A DNA stretch of 11,234 nucleotides. It comes from Cochliopodium minus. Its lineage: Eukaryota; Discosea; Himatismenida; Cochliopodiidae. Numbering within the stretch: position 1 is the stretch's first letter; every line of letters starts with the position of its first letter. Made by a program: the position numbers and the translations under genes. Below, one piece after another: positions 1 to 9,128 of this stretch. The stretch lies in NCBI GenBank assembly GCA_024220525.1, contig JAMYWO010000278.1, forward strand, positions 1 to 11,234, read 5' to 3'. The notes under the pieces were generated by a model. The model was not told where the DNA came from. It saw only the letters and a list, made by a program, of their open reading frames with translations, and searched no databases.

Positions 1-1747
1 TATTTCTTCTATTTTGTATGTTCCCTCTCCATTATTATTTCTGCTTAGTTGTGACATAATAATTTGTTTTATTTTTTGTTTTTTATTTATTTTTTACTTT
101 TGATTTTCAATTATTTATTTTTGATTTTCAATTATTTATTTTTTTTTTAATTATTTATTTTTTTTTCAATTATTTATTATTTTCTAATTTAAAAAAAAAA
201 TAGCTACAAAGGAAAATACAACGGGAATTTAGTGGCAATAAAAAAAATGAAGATAATGTCGCACGAAAACTACGTCAACACCTTCGAAGATGAAGTGAAG
301 CTCCTCTCCTCCTTGAAACATAACAACGTCCTCTCTTTATTCGGCGCCACCACTTTCCCCTCTTACAGCATCGTTCTCCCCTTTATGGAGAACGGAGATT
401 TGGATTTTTATTTGAGGGACACCAAAAAAAAAATAGGTCCTATTGATTGGAAGACCAGATTAAGATTTTCTATTGTAAAAAAAAATTATTTAATTCATTT
501 TTTATTTATAATTCATTTTTTTTTTTAAAATTTTTTCATTTTTTTATTCATTTTATTTTTTTATTCGTTTTTTCGAAATTTTTTTTTTGTTTCATTTTTA
601 GTTTTTTGTTTTTTATTTTTGTTTTTTATTTGTATTAGTTTTTTGAACAATTTTAAAAAATTTCCTTACATGTTTCTTTAATATTTTTATTTTTCAATTT
701 TTTGAATTTTATTTTTTAATTACTTTTTTAGTTTTTAGTTTTAATCAAAAGAAATATTTTATAATTTATATTTATATCAGGATAGATAAAATAGATTTTT
801 TGTTTGTTTTTTGTTTATTTATTTATGTGTTTATTTATTTATTTATTTATTTGTTTTATTTTTGATTTTGCTTTTTAAAAATATTTAAAAAATCTTCTTA
901 CATATTTTTTTTTGATTTTGTTTCATTTTATTTCATTTATTTAATTAGGAAATAGCGGATGGGATGACATATCTTCACAATTTGAACCCGAGAATCATAC
1001 ACAGAGACTTAAAAACAGATAACGTTTTGTTAGACAAAAATCTCACTTGTAAAATATCTGATTTTGGAATAACAAAACTAAAGTAAACAAAATTTAAAAA
1101 AATAATAATTTTTATTTTCATTTTTTTTTATTTTTATTTAATTTTCTTTTTTGAATTAATTTTATTTTCGTATTTTATTTTTTCTATAAAGAGAAAGTAA
1201 AATTAAAATCGATCCAAAAACTTTGAAAGAAAAATATGGGATTGACTTACTCGAAGAAAAGGAAAAGAGGGGGTTTCTCAGCACCTACGTCATGCCCGAA
1301 CAAAAAATCATTGGTGCTTTCCCCTTCATTGCGCCTGGTAATTTATTTTATTTTATTTTTATTAAAATCTTATTAAATATTTTTTTGATTTTATATTTCT
1401 TTTTACACTTTTTATTTTTAAATATTTTTTTTAAAGAAATAATCAGCAAAAAGCCCTACAATGAATTATCAGACTGTTACAGCTATGGCCACGTCCTCTT
1501 CCACATTCTAACAAGAAAAAATCCTCTCCACCTTCTTTCTGTAGAGGAGAAAAAGGAGTTCCGCTCCCAAATGAACAAATCCTACGAACCTCCTCTTCCT
1601 GAGTGGCTCCCCTCCAACTGTTCTTCTCTCATTACTAATTTGTGGCAGCATGTTCCTGTTGAGAGAAATTCTTTTCAGGAGATATTTAAAAAGTTGAATT
1701 CTTTCAAAAATGATCCTTCTCCTCACATTCCTGAAGATTGCATTTAG
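1..1747 (+). CDS. TKL-type serine/threonine protein kinase, 5' partial
   Basis: Kinase catalytic domain assembled from exons 204-474, 949-1082, 1192-1337 and 1437-1747 (TAG stop); phases agree at every junction. Visible landmarks in order: [13 protein letters not shown] (beta2-beta3 with the ATP-binding Lys), helix C Glu in FEDEVKLL, the hinge-side [21 protein letters not shown], catalytic loop [20 protein letters not shown] with APE split across the last intron, DCYSYG, and ERNSFQEI near the end. All catalytic residues are present, so it is probably active. [11 protein letters not shown] and the [14 protein letters not shown] spacing resemble TKL kinases. The DFG-to-APE segment is about 52 residues, roughly twice the usual length. 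The glycine loop must lie upstream; bases 1-15 followed by GTATGT at 16 could be its end (reading ISSIF before YKG), a weaker call. The start codon and any N-terminal domain are outside the window. Introns are extremely T-rich on the sense strand. Confidence 0.9.
16..203 (+). other. Kinase intron (5' donor tentative)
   Basis: The acceptor AG at 202-203 is set by the kinase frame that follows. The best donor is GTATGT at 16, matching the phase needed at 204, but the exon before it is only 15 bases inside the window. The intron holds an imperfect tandem repeat and no gene. Confidence 0.55.
98..177. repeat. Imperfect tandem repeat, period about 19-21 bp
   Basis: Two near-identical units of TTTTGATTTTCAATTATTTA starting near 98 and 119 are followed by two degenerate units sharing AATTATTTA near 149 and 168. 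The repeat lies wholly inside the presumed kinase intron. Confidence 0.7.
475..948 (+). other. Kinase intron, 474 bases
   Basis: Donor GTAAAA at 475 and acceptor TTAATTAG ending at 948 join codon-complete exons (phase 0), linking LRFSI to [10 protein letters not shown]. The contents are T-rich homopolymers and a (TTTA)n tract at about 830-852. I see no gene or RNA in it. Confidence 0.85.
830..852. repeat. (TTTA)n microsatellite
   Basis: An uninterrupted run of about six TTTA units inside the 475-948 kinase intron; likely length-polymorphic. Confidence 0.85.
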
Positions 1748-2001
1748 TTTCCTTCATTTTTTATTGTTGTTTTTTATTTTCTTTGAATTTATTAAATTTT
1801 CCTATACATTACTAGTTTTCTTTTTTAAAAACAACCTGCTATCAAAACAATGTTACTCGGATACTGGTAACTCTTTCTTATGTTTAAAGAAAAAGAAGAA
1901 TAAACTCAAATATTTTAATTTTTCGAAATAAAAATTGAAAAGTAAAAACAAAATTGGAAAATCGCAAAAAATAAAAAAAAAGAAGAGATAAACAGGAGAC
2001 A
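1748..2001. other. Convergent 3' spacer between kinase and RGS gene
   Basis: 254 bases between the kinase TAG and the RGS gene TGA, which face each other. It must contain both 3' UTRs and polyadenylation sites. AATAAA occurs on the plus strand at 1899-1904 and 1927-1932, 150-180 bases after the kinase stop. In DNA this AT-rich such hexamers also arise by chance, so they are candidates only. No additional gene is visible. Confidence 0.6.
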
Positions 2002-5000
2002 TCAATTTTTTTTGCAATTCTCAGTGATCGATTTGAAGCAATAGAATGAACTAAACAAAATTTTCTCGGATTGATACATGGAATCATCCATTAGCTTCTG
2101 CAAACGCTTGCTGTTCTTGGAAAAAAAGGATTCACTCAAAAATTTCTTCCAAGTAGACTTTAACTTTCTTCCTAACTTGACCTGAGTAGGAGAAGAAGAG
2201 GTGAGATACTTTGTGTAAAGAGAAACAAAGTCCATGAAAATGTTGTTTTTGTTTTTGGATTCGATAAAGTCGGTGAGGTGCACCCAGAAGCTCCAGAAGC
2301 AGCAGAGGGTTTTGTTTTCGTTGTCTTTTAGGAAGTTCTCGTAGTTTCTCTTTTGGAGGAAGTCGCCTTGGAGAAGCAAAAACTCTTTTCTCAACAGACT
2401 GAACTTGTTGCTGTCTTTTTTTCAAAAAAAAAAAAAAATTAAAATGTAAAATTGGTTGTGTAATTATTTGAAAAAATAAAAATTTTAAAATTTCTTTTAA
2501 AATAAAAAAAAAATAATAAAAAAATTATAAAATAGTATAAAATAGAAATAAAAAATATCGAAAAACCTTTGTCGGAAAGATCGACACCTCTTATCTTGAG
2601 AGAAAAGTCAAGAGGCAACCAAAAAATCTTCTCATCCTCCGAACTGTCTTCCTTTTCTTTGATGACAAGAGTGTTTTCTTTTTCTTTTTCTTTGGGGTTG
2701 GAGTTGAAAAGTTTGTTGTGCCTTTTGATCTCGACTTGGAAGGAGGAGATGTCGAGGATCATGCTCCATTCCACGCAGGCTCTTGTCTCTTTGAGCATTT
2801 TTCGGATGTTTTCTTTCTCCTCCATGAATTCTAACTCCGCTATGCTTTTTTTCCACTTTGTTCTCAAATTTCCTTCCAAGATTACCTTTCGTACAAAAAA
2901 AAAGATTAAAAAAAGAATAAACTAAAATTAATCAAACAAGAAATTATCAAAAATACATTTTAAATAAATAATAATAAATAAAATTGAACAAACAAAAAAT
3001 AAAAAATAAAATTAATAAAATTACAAAAGAAAAAATAAAGATTAAATAAAAATCAATATTTAAAAAAAATTAAAAAATTTTAATAATTAAAAAAATATGA
3101 TACAAATGATAATTAGATTAATAAAAAAATAAAGATAATTAAAAAAAAAATGAATTTTTTTTTTTTTACCTCGTCAAAAGAATGAGGAGAAAGGAAAAGA
3201 GAGTAGAGATCTTTGAGATTTTGAAAGAGCAAGGGAGAGATGAGAGAAGAGAGCTTCTCGTCCAACAAAACGGTCAAGTGGAGCCAAAAGGACCAGTTGG
3301 AGAAGGAGAAGTTCTTCTTGAGGAGTTCTTCGAAGCGGAGTTTTAAGTGGAACTTGTCGCGGATCTTGTAAAGGAATTTCTGCGCTGTGTCGACGTTTTC
3401 GACCTTTTCGTTCAGGAAATCGCAGATGGGGATGGGCAGGTTGGTTTTTTTGGTGATTCTGCTTTCTCTTGGTTTTTTGGTGGACTTTTTGGTTGTCATT
3501 CCTTTGGGGGAGAAAAATGAATTCATTCAGTTTTTTTTTTAAAAGAAAAAATCATATTTTTAATCAATCAATTTGATTTATTTTTAATAATGTTTTTAAT
3601 TAAATCGATGAATTTTATTGCTTTATCAAATTTTTTTTTTTTTAATATATTAGATTCGAATTAGATTTATTGTTTTTTTTTTTTTTTTTTTTGATTATTT
3701 GATTTGTTTAAATTTGATTTATTTATTTTTTTTATTTGATTTAAAATTCATTTGGACTTGTTTAAATCAATCCTATAATTTCCGCTTTGAATTTAATTAA
3801 TTTAAATTTTTATTTGATAATTCCAAAAATAATTTTTTTATAAAAATTTATATTTTTTATATAAAAAATTTTTATAAAGTTGAAATAATAATGTTTTATT
3901 AACATGATGACTTTAAAGTAATTTAATTTTTATACCTTTGTGTGACTTTTTGGTCTCGTGTTGCTGGAAGATGAGAAGCTCGGGCATGGTGGAGGACTTT
4001 TTGCGGGGAATATCGGCCAAGAGGATTCTTTGTTTGGAAGGAGAGAGAAAGGTCATCTTCTTGGGGTAGTTGGGTTTCGAGAAAGAAAATTCTTTGGTTT
4101 TTTCATTTTCTTCAATTGATGATATAAAAAAAATGAATGTTGAAAAAAAAAAAATTAATTTAGAAATATAAAAAAAAATTATAAATATAAATAATTAATG
4201 AAAAATTAATTATAAATTATGATATCATTTTCAATCTTTTTTTTACCATCTTTGTCTTCTTTATCTCCTTTGTCCTCTTTTTCTTTGAGGAGGGTTTTGG
4301 GGCTTTTGAGACGAGAGAGGGGAGGGCTGTTGTGAAGCTCGAGCAGCTGCATCTTGAGGACGGCGGAGGGAGTGAACACGGGAGGCTTGGAGAAAACGGG
4401 GAGAGGAGCAAAGGACAAACAAAGCTCCTCCTCCTCCTCAAAAGCTTTGTCGATTTCGAAAGCATCCACAGTTCCTCCCTTCTTTTCTTCAACATCTTTT
4501 TTTTTGAGATCCTCGTTGATATCGTTGTTTAAATCGATTTCTTTGTTCAAATTTTCGATCTTTTGATTGATTTTTTCTATGAGGGCGCTTCCGTGGTTCT
4601 CGGAGATGGCCGGAACTTTGTTTTTGGAGTAGAAGGGGATGGAGGAGGCGGTGGTGTGGAGGCCGAAGCTGTCGAGGTTGCTCTTGCTCATGTTGTTGGA
4701 GATGTTGCAGAGGTTGGAAGACTTGGGGAGCATCGAGAAGGTGTTCGAGTCATTCTTGGGGAAGATATCTTTCTCTTTGTTCTTTTTATTTTTGGTGGAA
4801 ACGTGGGTGCTCCTGTAAAGAGGATTAAAAGTGATTTTGTTGTAGTTGGGGAGGGGAAGAGAAGAAACGATGTTGATGCTGTTTCGGTTGCTCCTTCTGT
4901 TCTCTTTCCTCTTCTTGTTGTTGTTCTTGTTGTTATGTTGTTTGGTGGAAGAGGAGAGGTTGGGGGTTTTGTTGGGGTGGGGCTGGTTGTAGTTGGAGAA

Positions 5001-7655
5001 AAAGTTGTTGTTGAGAATGGGAGTCAAGGTGGTGCTTCCGTTTCTCTTTGGGGAAATTTTGAGGGAGGAGGAAGAAGGGGGAGAGTGAAAAGACTTTGGC
5101 AAATTGGAAAAGGAAGAGTAGATGGAGGAAGTAGAAGAAATGGAGGAGGATTTGTAATGCGAGGGAGTATTGGGAGAAGAGAGGATGGAGGTGTTGTTGT
5201 TGTAGGGGATGTTGGAGGATGTGTTGTAAATGGAGGAGGAAGAAGGCGAGGAGGGAGATCTAAAGTTGTTGTGGGGGTTGGAGTTTTTGTGGTAGATGTT
5301 GGGGTTCGAAAAGGGTTTGAGGTCATTTGATTGGTTCTTTTTGGGAGTTTCGCCAGAGTTTTTTTTGCCCGAGATGGACAAAGACTTCCTTTTGGATTGG
5401 GCGGTGTACAAGGGAATGTTTAGCTTGGAATGAGAAGAGTAAAGGGAATCTGATTGGTTGTTTGAGAAAGTAGGAGACACCGTCATGTCTTGTGATTTGG
5501 GGGAACGTTTGGGAGATCTCTCTTTGATTGGGGCGCTGTTGGATCCTTTCGTCTTTGCTTTGGAGTAAAGAGGCAGAGAAAGATTCGAAATGGTGGAATA
5601 GATGGAGGAGGCTGCTTCATTTCTGATTGTGCCAGGAGGACTGCTGTGAATACTTTGGTTGGAGTTCTTTTTGGGGTAGAGAGGGAGGTTGAGATTCATG
5701 TTGGTGGAATAGATGGAGGAGAGATTGTTGGATGAAGAGGATGCTCTTCTGGATGACACGAAATCTTTTGGAGATGTAGGAGGAGAGGGCAAATGAAATT
5801 TATTTCTTGTTGAAGAGAAATCGATCGAATCATTTTTATTCTCTGAGATTAAACTTTTCTTTGCGTAGAGAGGAAGGGTGAGATTCATGGTGGTTGAATA
5901 GATGGATGATGGATTGTTTGATGAAGATTTTCTTCTAGATGTGAGTGGGGTAGAATAATGGAGAGAATCGGATTCTCTGTTCCCTTCAGAATCACTGCTA
6001 TCAGAATTGAATTTCACTTTCTTTTCTTCTCCCTTGGTGATCAATGATGTTGTATTGGGAATATTGGAAGAGGATTTCTTTTGATAGATTGGCAATGTAA
6101 GATTAAGAGAAGTGGAATAGATGGAGGAGAGATCATTCGATGAAGATGCACGTGAAGAGGATTGCTGATAATCATCTCCTCCGTTACTCTCGTTCAAAAG
6201 CAAATTAAGATTCTTCTCTTTTTTGAATTGAAATTGATATTTATTATCCTTCAACATGTTCTTCCTTTCTTTACCTCCAATCATTGATAAATTAGAAGAA
6301 CCTCTTAGGATCGAGGTATTTAATGAATTGAGAGGGAGGGTTTTAAGAATGATCGGGATTTCTTTCGAAGAAGATAAGCCCTCCCTCAGAGATAATAGCT
6401 TTTCTACTTCCCTTGGTGATAGAATAGACCTGGGTGATGATATTGAAGGAGGATCGTTGTTTTCTATAGATGAAGAAGAAATATCATAATTTTCAAGGTT
6501 ATCGGATAGGGAATTGGTATTATAATTCTCTATATTATCATTACATTCTGAATGAGAAAATGAATTTGTGTTTAGGGGATTGGATAGATCGAAATTGATG
6601 TTGGGATTGTTGGAATAACATTGAGATAGGGAATTTGAAGAAATCTTTGGAGCGGGATGGTAGATAGAATTACCACCAAGTGATTTTGAACGTGGGGAAG
6701 GTATTTCTTTGGGTTGTCTGTTATCAAGAGAGAGATGAGTTTTTTTCAATTTATCATCTTTCTCACTTATCTTTCTCATCTTCTTCAATTCCCTTAATGT
6801 TGATGGATCCAATTCATTCTTCAACTGTTCTTCTGTTTTATTTATCCCCAATAAAATCAACTTCATTCCTTCCATGTTATCCAACATCCAACATTCCTTG
6901 GCTGCATTAATGAAAAATATGGTGCTTTCCAAACTATCAGACTCATTCATTATCAATTTTTTGACCTGATTTTTTTATATGTTCGAAGGAAAATAAATAA
7001 AAAAATATATTAAAATTATAAATTAATATCTTATATATTCCAGAAAAATGTAAGTATTGGAATTTGATTTTTCTCAATAAATATCCATTTATAATTTTGG
7101 AAAAAATAAAATTTACCATTTTTGACAAATTCTGATTCGATTGGGATAAACTTGAATTTTTATTTTCCTTATCTTTTATCCAAAATAAAAATAAAAGTAT
7201 TAATAAAAATTTTAAAAACAATTAAAATTAGATTGGCTTACACATTCTGTCAGTGATTGTTTGTGCAAATAATTTTGTATTGTCTATGCATAAGAATTCC
7301 CTTTGCATTTCTGTGTATTCAAATCCATGTTGATTATTTTCTTTGACCATCTTTTTGAAAATTTTCTTCCATTTATTCTTATATATTCTTAATGCAAAGA
7401 AGTTTGATATAAATTTTTATAAATTTAATAATATTATGAAGATAGGGATATATACCCATTTATATGCATGATCTCAAAATTAATTGGATCATTTTCATCA
7501 TATCTTTTTGATTCATCTCCAAATATTTCAAAATTGCTGTCCCTATCAATGATATCCAATATTCTTTCAGAGTCTAATAAGTTATTGGTTTGATTTCTAA
7601 ATTAAATTGCAAATATATTGATTTTGAAACCTTCTGTGGTGTGGTATAAATCCAT
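2002..7655 (-). CDS. Tandem-RGS protein with RasGEF-like N-terminus and repeat-rich disordered middle
   Basis: Nine exons on the minus strand: 7655-7631, 7573-7456, 7387-7242, 7172-7117, 6965-4247, 4109-3936, 3501-3170, 2885-2567 and 2414-2002. Every junction is GT...AG with matching phase, and the sum is 4,302 bases (1,433 residues, TGA stop). Residues ~78-165 (FLCIDNTKLFAQTITD; FFINAAKECWMLDNMEG) weakly resemble the first half of a RasGEF/CDC25 domain. Residues ~180-1020 are Ser/Asn/Pro-rich, probably disordered, with about eight copies of a SSIYST/LPLY motif. Residues ~1136-1245 and ~1321-1425 are two RGS domains (NWSFWLHL and CFWSFWVHL match the RGS 'FW' helix), each preceded by an LP...VD lead-in. 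RGS proteins normally speed GTP hydrolysis by G-alpha. Residues equivalent to RGS4 Asn128 look replaced (I and K), so GAP activity is doubtful. The start ATG (MDLYHTTE) is the least certain part; an upstream exon is possible. Confidence 0.8.
3502..3935 (-). other. RGS gene intron 6, 434 bases
   Basis: Donor GTATAA next to 3936 and acceptor CCCCCAAAG ending at 3502 join phase-1 ends (KSHK-G-MTTKK). Unlike most introns here, which are T-rich on the sense strand, this one is A-rich on its sense strand (T-runs on the plus strand, e.g. 3670-3692). It contains a perfect 13-bp inverted repeat and no coding signal. Confidence 0.75.
3837..3878. repeat. 13-bp perfect inverted repeat
   Basis: TTTATAAAAATTT at 3837-3849 and its exact reverse complement at 3866-3878, with a 16-base AT loop that is itself partly self-complementary. 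It lies in RGS intron 6. AT-only arms make chance likely. Confidence 0.6.
4110..4246 (-). other. RGS gene intron 5, 137 bases, joins the long exon to the RGS half
   Basis: On the minus strand the donor reads GAT G|GTAAAA at 4247/4246 and the acceptor TTGAAG ends at 4110. Phase 1 plus two bases gives GAA, so ...KEDKD continues as ENEKTKEFSFSKPNYPKK. Without splicing the frame adds 13 residues and stops at 4206. The run-on sequence is AT-only, whereas the reading frame after the acceptor resumes codon use typical of the neighbouring exons. Confidence 0.75.
4620..6128 (-). repeat. Protein-coding repeat, SSIYSTxxNLxLPLYxKK
   Basis: Inside the long exon of the RGS gene. Well-conserved copies: 6128-6075 (residues 395-412), 5909-5856 (468-485), 5720-5667 (531-548), 5609-5553 (568-586). 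A looser copy lies at 5453-5406 (620-635, DSLYSSHSKLNIPLY). Degenerate copies are at 5240-5202 (SSSIYNTSSNIPY), 5129-5094 (SSIYSSFSNLPK) and 4646-4620 (SSIPFYSKN). Several are preceded by RRxSSSNxL. The spacing is irregular (about 110-220 bases), so these are dispersed short motifs, not a simple satellite. They conserve Ile-Tyr, Leu-Pro-Leu-Tyr and a basic tail, suggesting binding or phosphorylation sites. I do not recognise the motif. Confidence 0.85.
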
Positions 7656-7904
7656 AGGATTAGGAAAGCTCAAATTAAAAATAATATTTTTTAATTTTTT
7701 TTTTTTTTTTCCTTGGATTAAACTTTGCCAAAGAAATTCCATAAAAATTCTTCAAAATTCTTTGGTTACATTCACCGATTTCTAAATTTACTTTAAAATT
7801 TATATTCAAAAGTTTACTTTTATATTTTTCATGTTTTGTAAGCCCGAAAAAGATATGATTTCAAAAAGTTTTTATAATTTTGATTTAATATTGGATCGAT
7901 GCTG
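7656..7904 (-). promoter_or_regulatory. Spacer: PDI 3' UTR and presumed RGS gene promoter
   Basis: 249 bases between the PDI stop and the RGS gene ATG, both on the minus strand. It includes a 16-base A-run (minus strand) 40-60 bases before the ATG. Parts near 7694-7800 are less AT-rich than other spacers and stay open in one minus-strand frame, but that frame has no ATG and is closed by an upstream TGA with no usable acceptor. I therefore treat it as untranslated. Confidence 0.5.
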
Positions 7905-9128
7905 TTATTTGTATTTATCTTTTCTCTGGTTCAATAGATTGATTGGATCTTTATAAATTAAAAAATATATTACAAAAGAAAACATGGAAAATAACAAAAA
8001 CAGAATCAAAAGAAGAAGTCCCTTATTGGAACCGAAAAGAGAAGAAGATATTTTTTTATAAAGAAGAGGAAAGAAAGCAAGATCTGGAACATCAGCAGGA
8101 TGCACATTTTTATAGTTTCCCTTTTCTTTTTTCGGAAATTATGAGGAGAATAAAAATAAAAAGAAAATAAGAAAATACCCAAAAAATGAATTAAATTTGT
8201 TTCAGTAATTTGATCTTTAAAAGGATAAAATAGTCTATCATCAATTACACCAATGATAGGATATTTTTGAAAGTGAAATTTGCTGCACAACAAATCATTT
8301 TTGATGCAATCCACACGGTATGCAGGATATCTGTCCTTGAATGCCAATGCTATGTTATCGAACATCTCCTCAAAATTTTTGCTATCTTCAGAATCATTGG
8401 TGAAGAAGACATAGCTTTTTTCTTTGTCTATTTTTTCCCAAAAATTACTTTCATTCAAATCTTCTACTTCTGCTTTTTGATTGATCTTTTTATACAAAGG
8501 TATTATATTTTATAATACTTTTACTTTATTTATTCTCACCTTTATAGGAATTATTTCAGGGATATCTTTAATCTTTATGAAAAATTTCTTTCCCTTTCCC
8601 TTTTTTTCGTTGTTTTCTATCATCTCCTTTAATGAGATTTCTGCTTTTTTGATGAGATATGATAATGATTTTTTTGGCTTAAATTCTGAATATTTTTCAT
8701 TTTCAAATTTGATGAGTGTTGGATATCCCTTTATTCCAAATGATTGACAAATATCTAACATGATAATTTTGAATTGAGGAAAATTTTCGATGGATTTATT
8801 TTATAACGTATATAATTGGATTCATAAATATTCACCTGCTTCAGTTGTGCAATCGACTTGATCATTGTAAATAAGTTTTAATAAGAGTATTTTTGATCAA
8901 AACTTATTTACCTTTGGCAATTAATTGATCTTTTGGTGCAGAATTTGCGAATTCTGAATATAATGGCTTAAAACTTTGACAATGCCCACACCATGGTGCA
9001 AAAAATTCAATTACCCCCTTTTTTGATTTTGTTACTTCAATATTCAAATTTCTTGATGTCAATTTGACTTGTGAATGGATAAAGGGCAAAATGAGAAAGA
9101 GAATAATAGAAAATTGGAAGATTCTCAT
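7905..9128 (-). CDS. Membrane-anchored protein disulfide isomerase (TMX3-like)
   Basis: Five exons on the minus strand: 9128-8912, 8856-8836 (21 bases), 8754-8540, 8485-8179 and 8125-7905; phases agree and give 326 residues with a TAA stop. PDIs make and rearrange disulfides in the ER lumen. Residues 1-20 are a hydrophobic signal peptide ending near HSQ. A thioredoxin domain follows with APWCGHCQSFKPLY (Cys47, Cys50) and the cis-proline in GYPT (Pro91), so it is redox-competent. A second thioredoxin-like domain (about 155-254) lacks CXXC but keeps KYPIIG with Pro226, as in b-type PDI domains. A 23-residue transmembrane helix (about 289-311) is followed by a short tail ending KDKYK, a KXKXX-type ER retrieval signal. 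This order (a-type domain, inactive domain, membrane anchor, dilysine tail) resembles TMX3, though shorter. It diverges from the TFIIF gene with 48 bases between start codons. Confidence 0.9.

Noticed and set aside
3113-3526. Separate gene starting MNSFFSPKG
   Set aside because: The ATG lies in the polypyrimidine tract of an acceptor (CCCCCAAAG). Exon 4109-3936 ends in a donor whose phase matches this acceptor, so the first nine residues are intronic.
4563-5330. 255-codon plus-strand open frame rich in Gly and Val
   Set aside because: It is antisense to the Ser/Asn/Pro-rich exon of the RGS gene. The Gly/Val bias is what reversing TCC, AAC and CCC codons produces, and there is no domain or splice context.
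4206-6956. A stand-alone 916-codon minus-strand gene starting at 6956 and ending at 4206
   Set aside because: The apparent start is TTG, and upstream sequence CAG|GTC continues in phase with earlier exons. The 3' end reads through a donor GTAAAA into AT-only sequence, and splicing there joins RGS-encoding exons in phase.
7466-7573. Alternative minus-strand frame reading KEYWISLIGTAILKYLE, PH-domain-like
   Set aside because: It looks protein-like but stops at once. The chosen frame of the same exon matches phase on both sides (7631 donor and 7387 acceptor).
7943-8170. Plus-strand open frame rich in Lys/Glu
   Set aside because: It is antisense to the last PDI exon encoding the transmembrane helix; no start context or neighbours support it.
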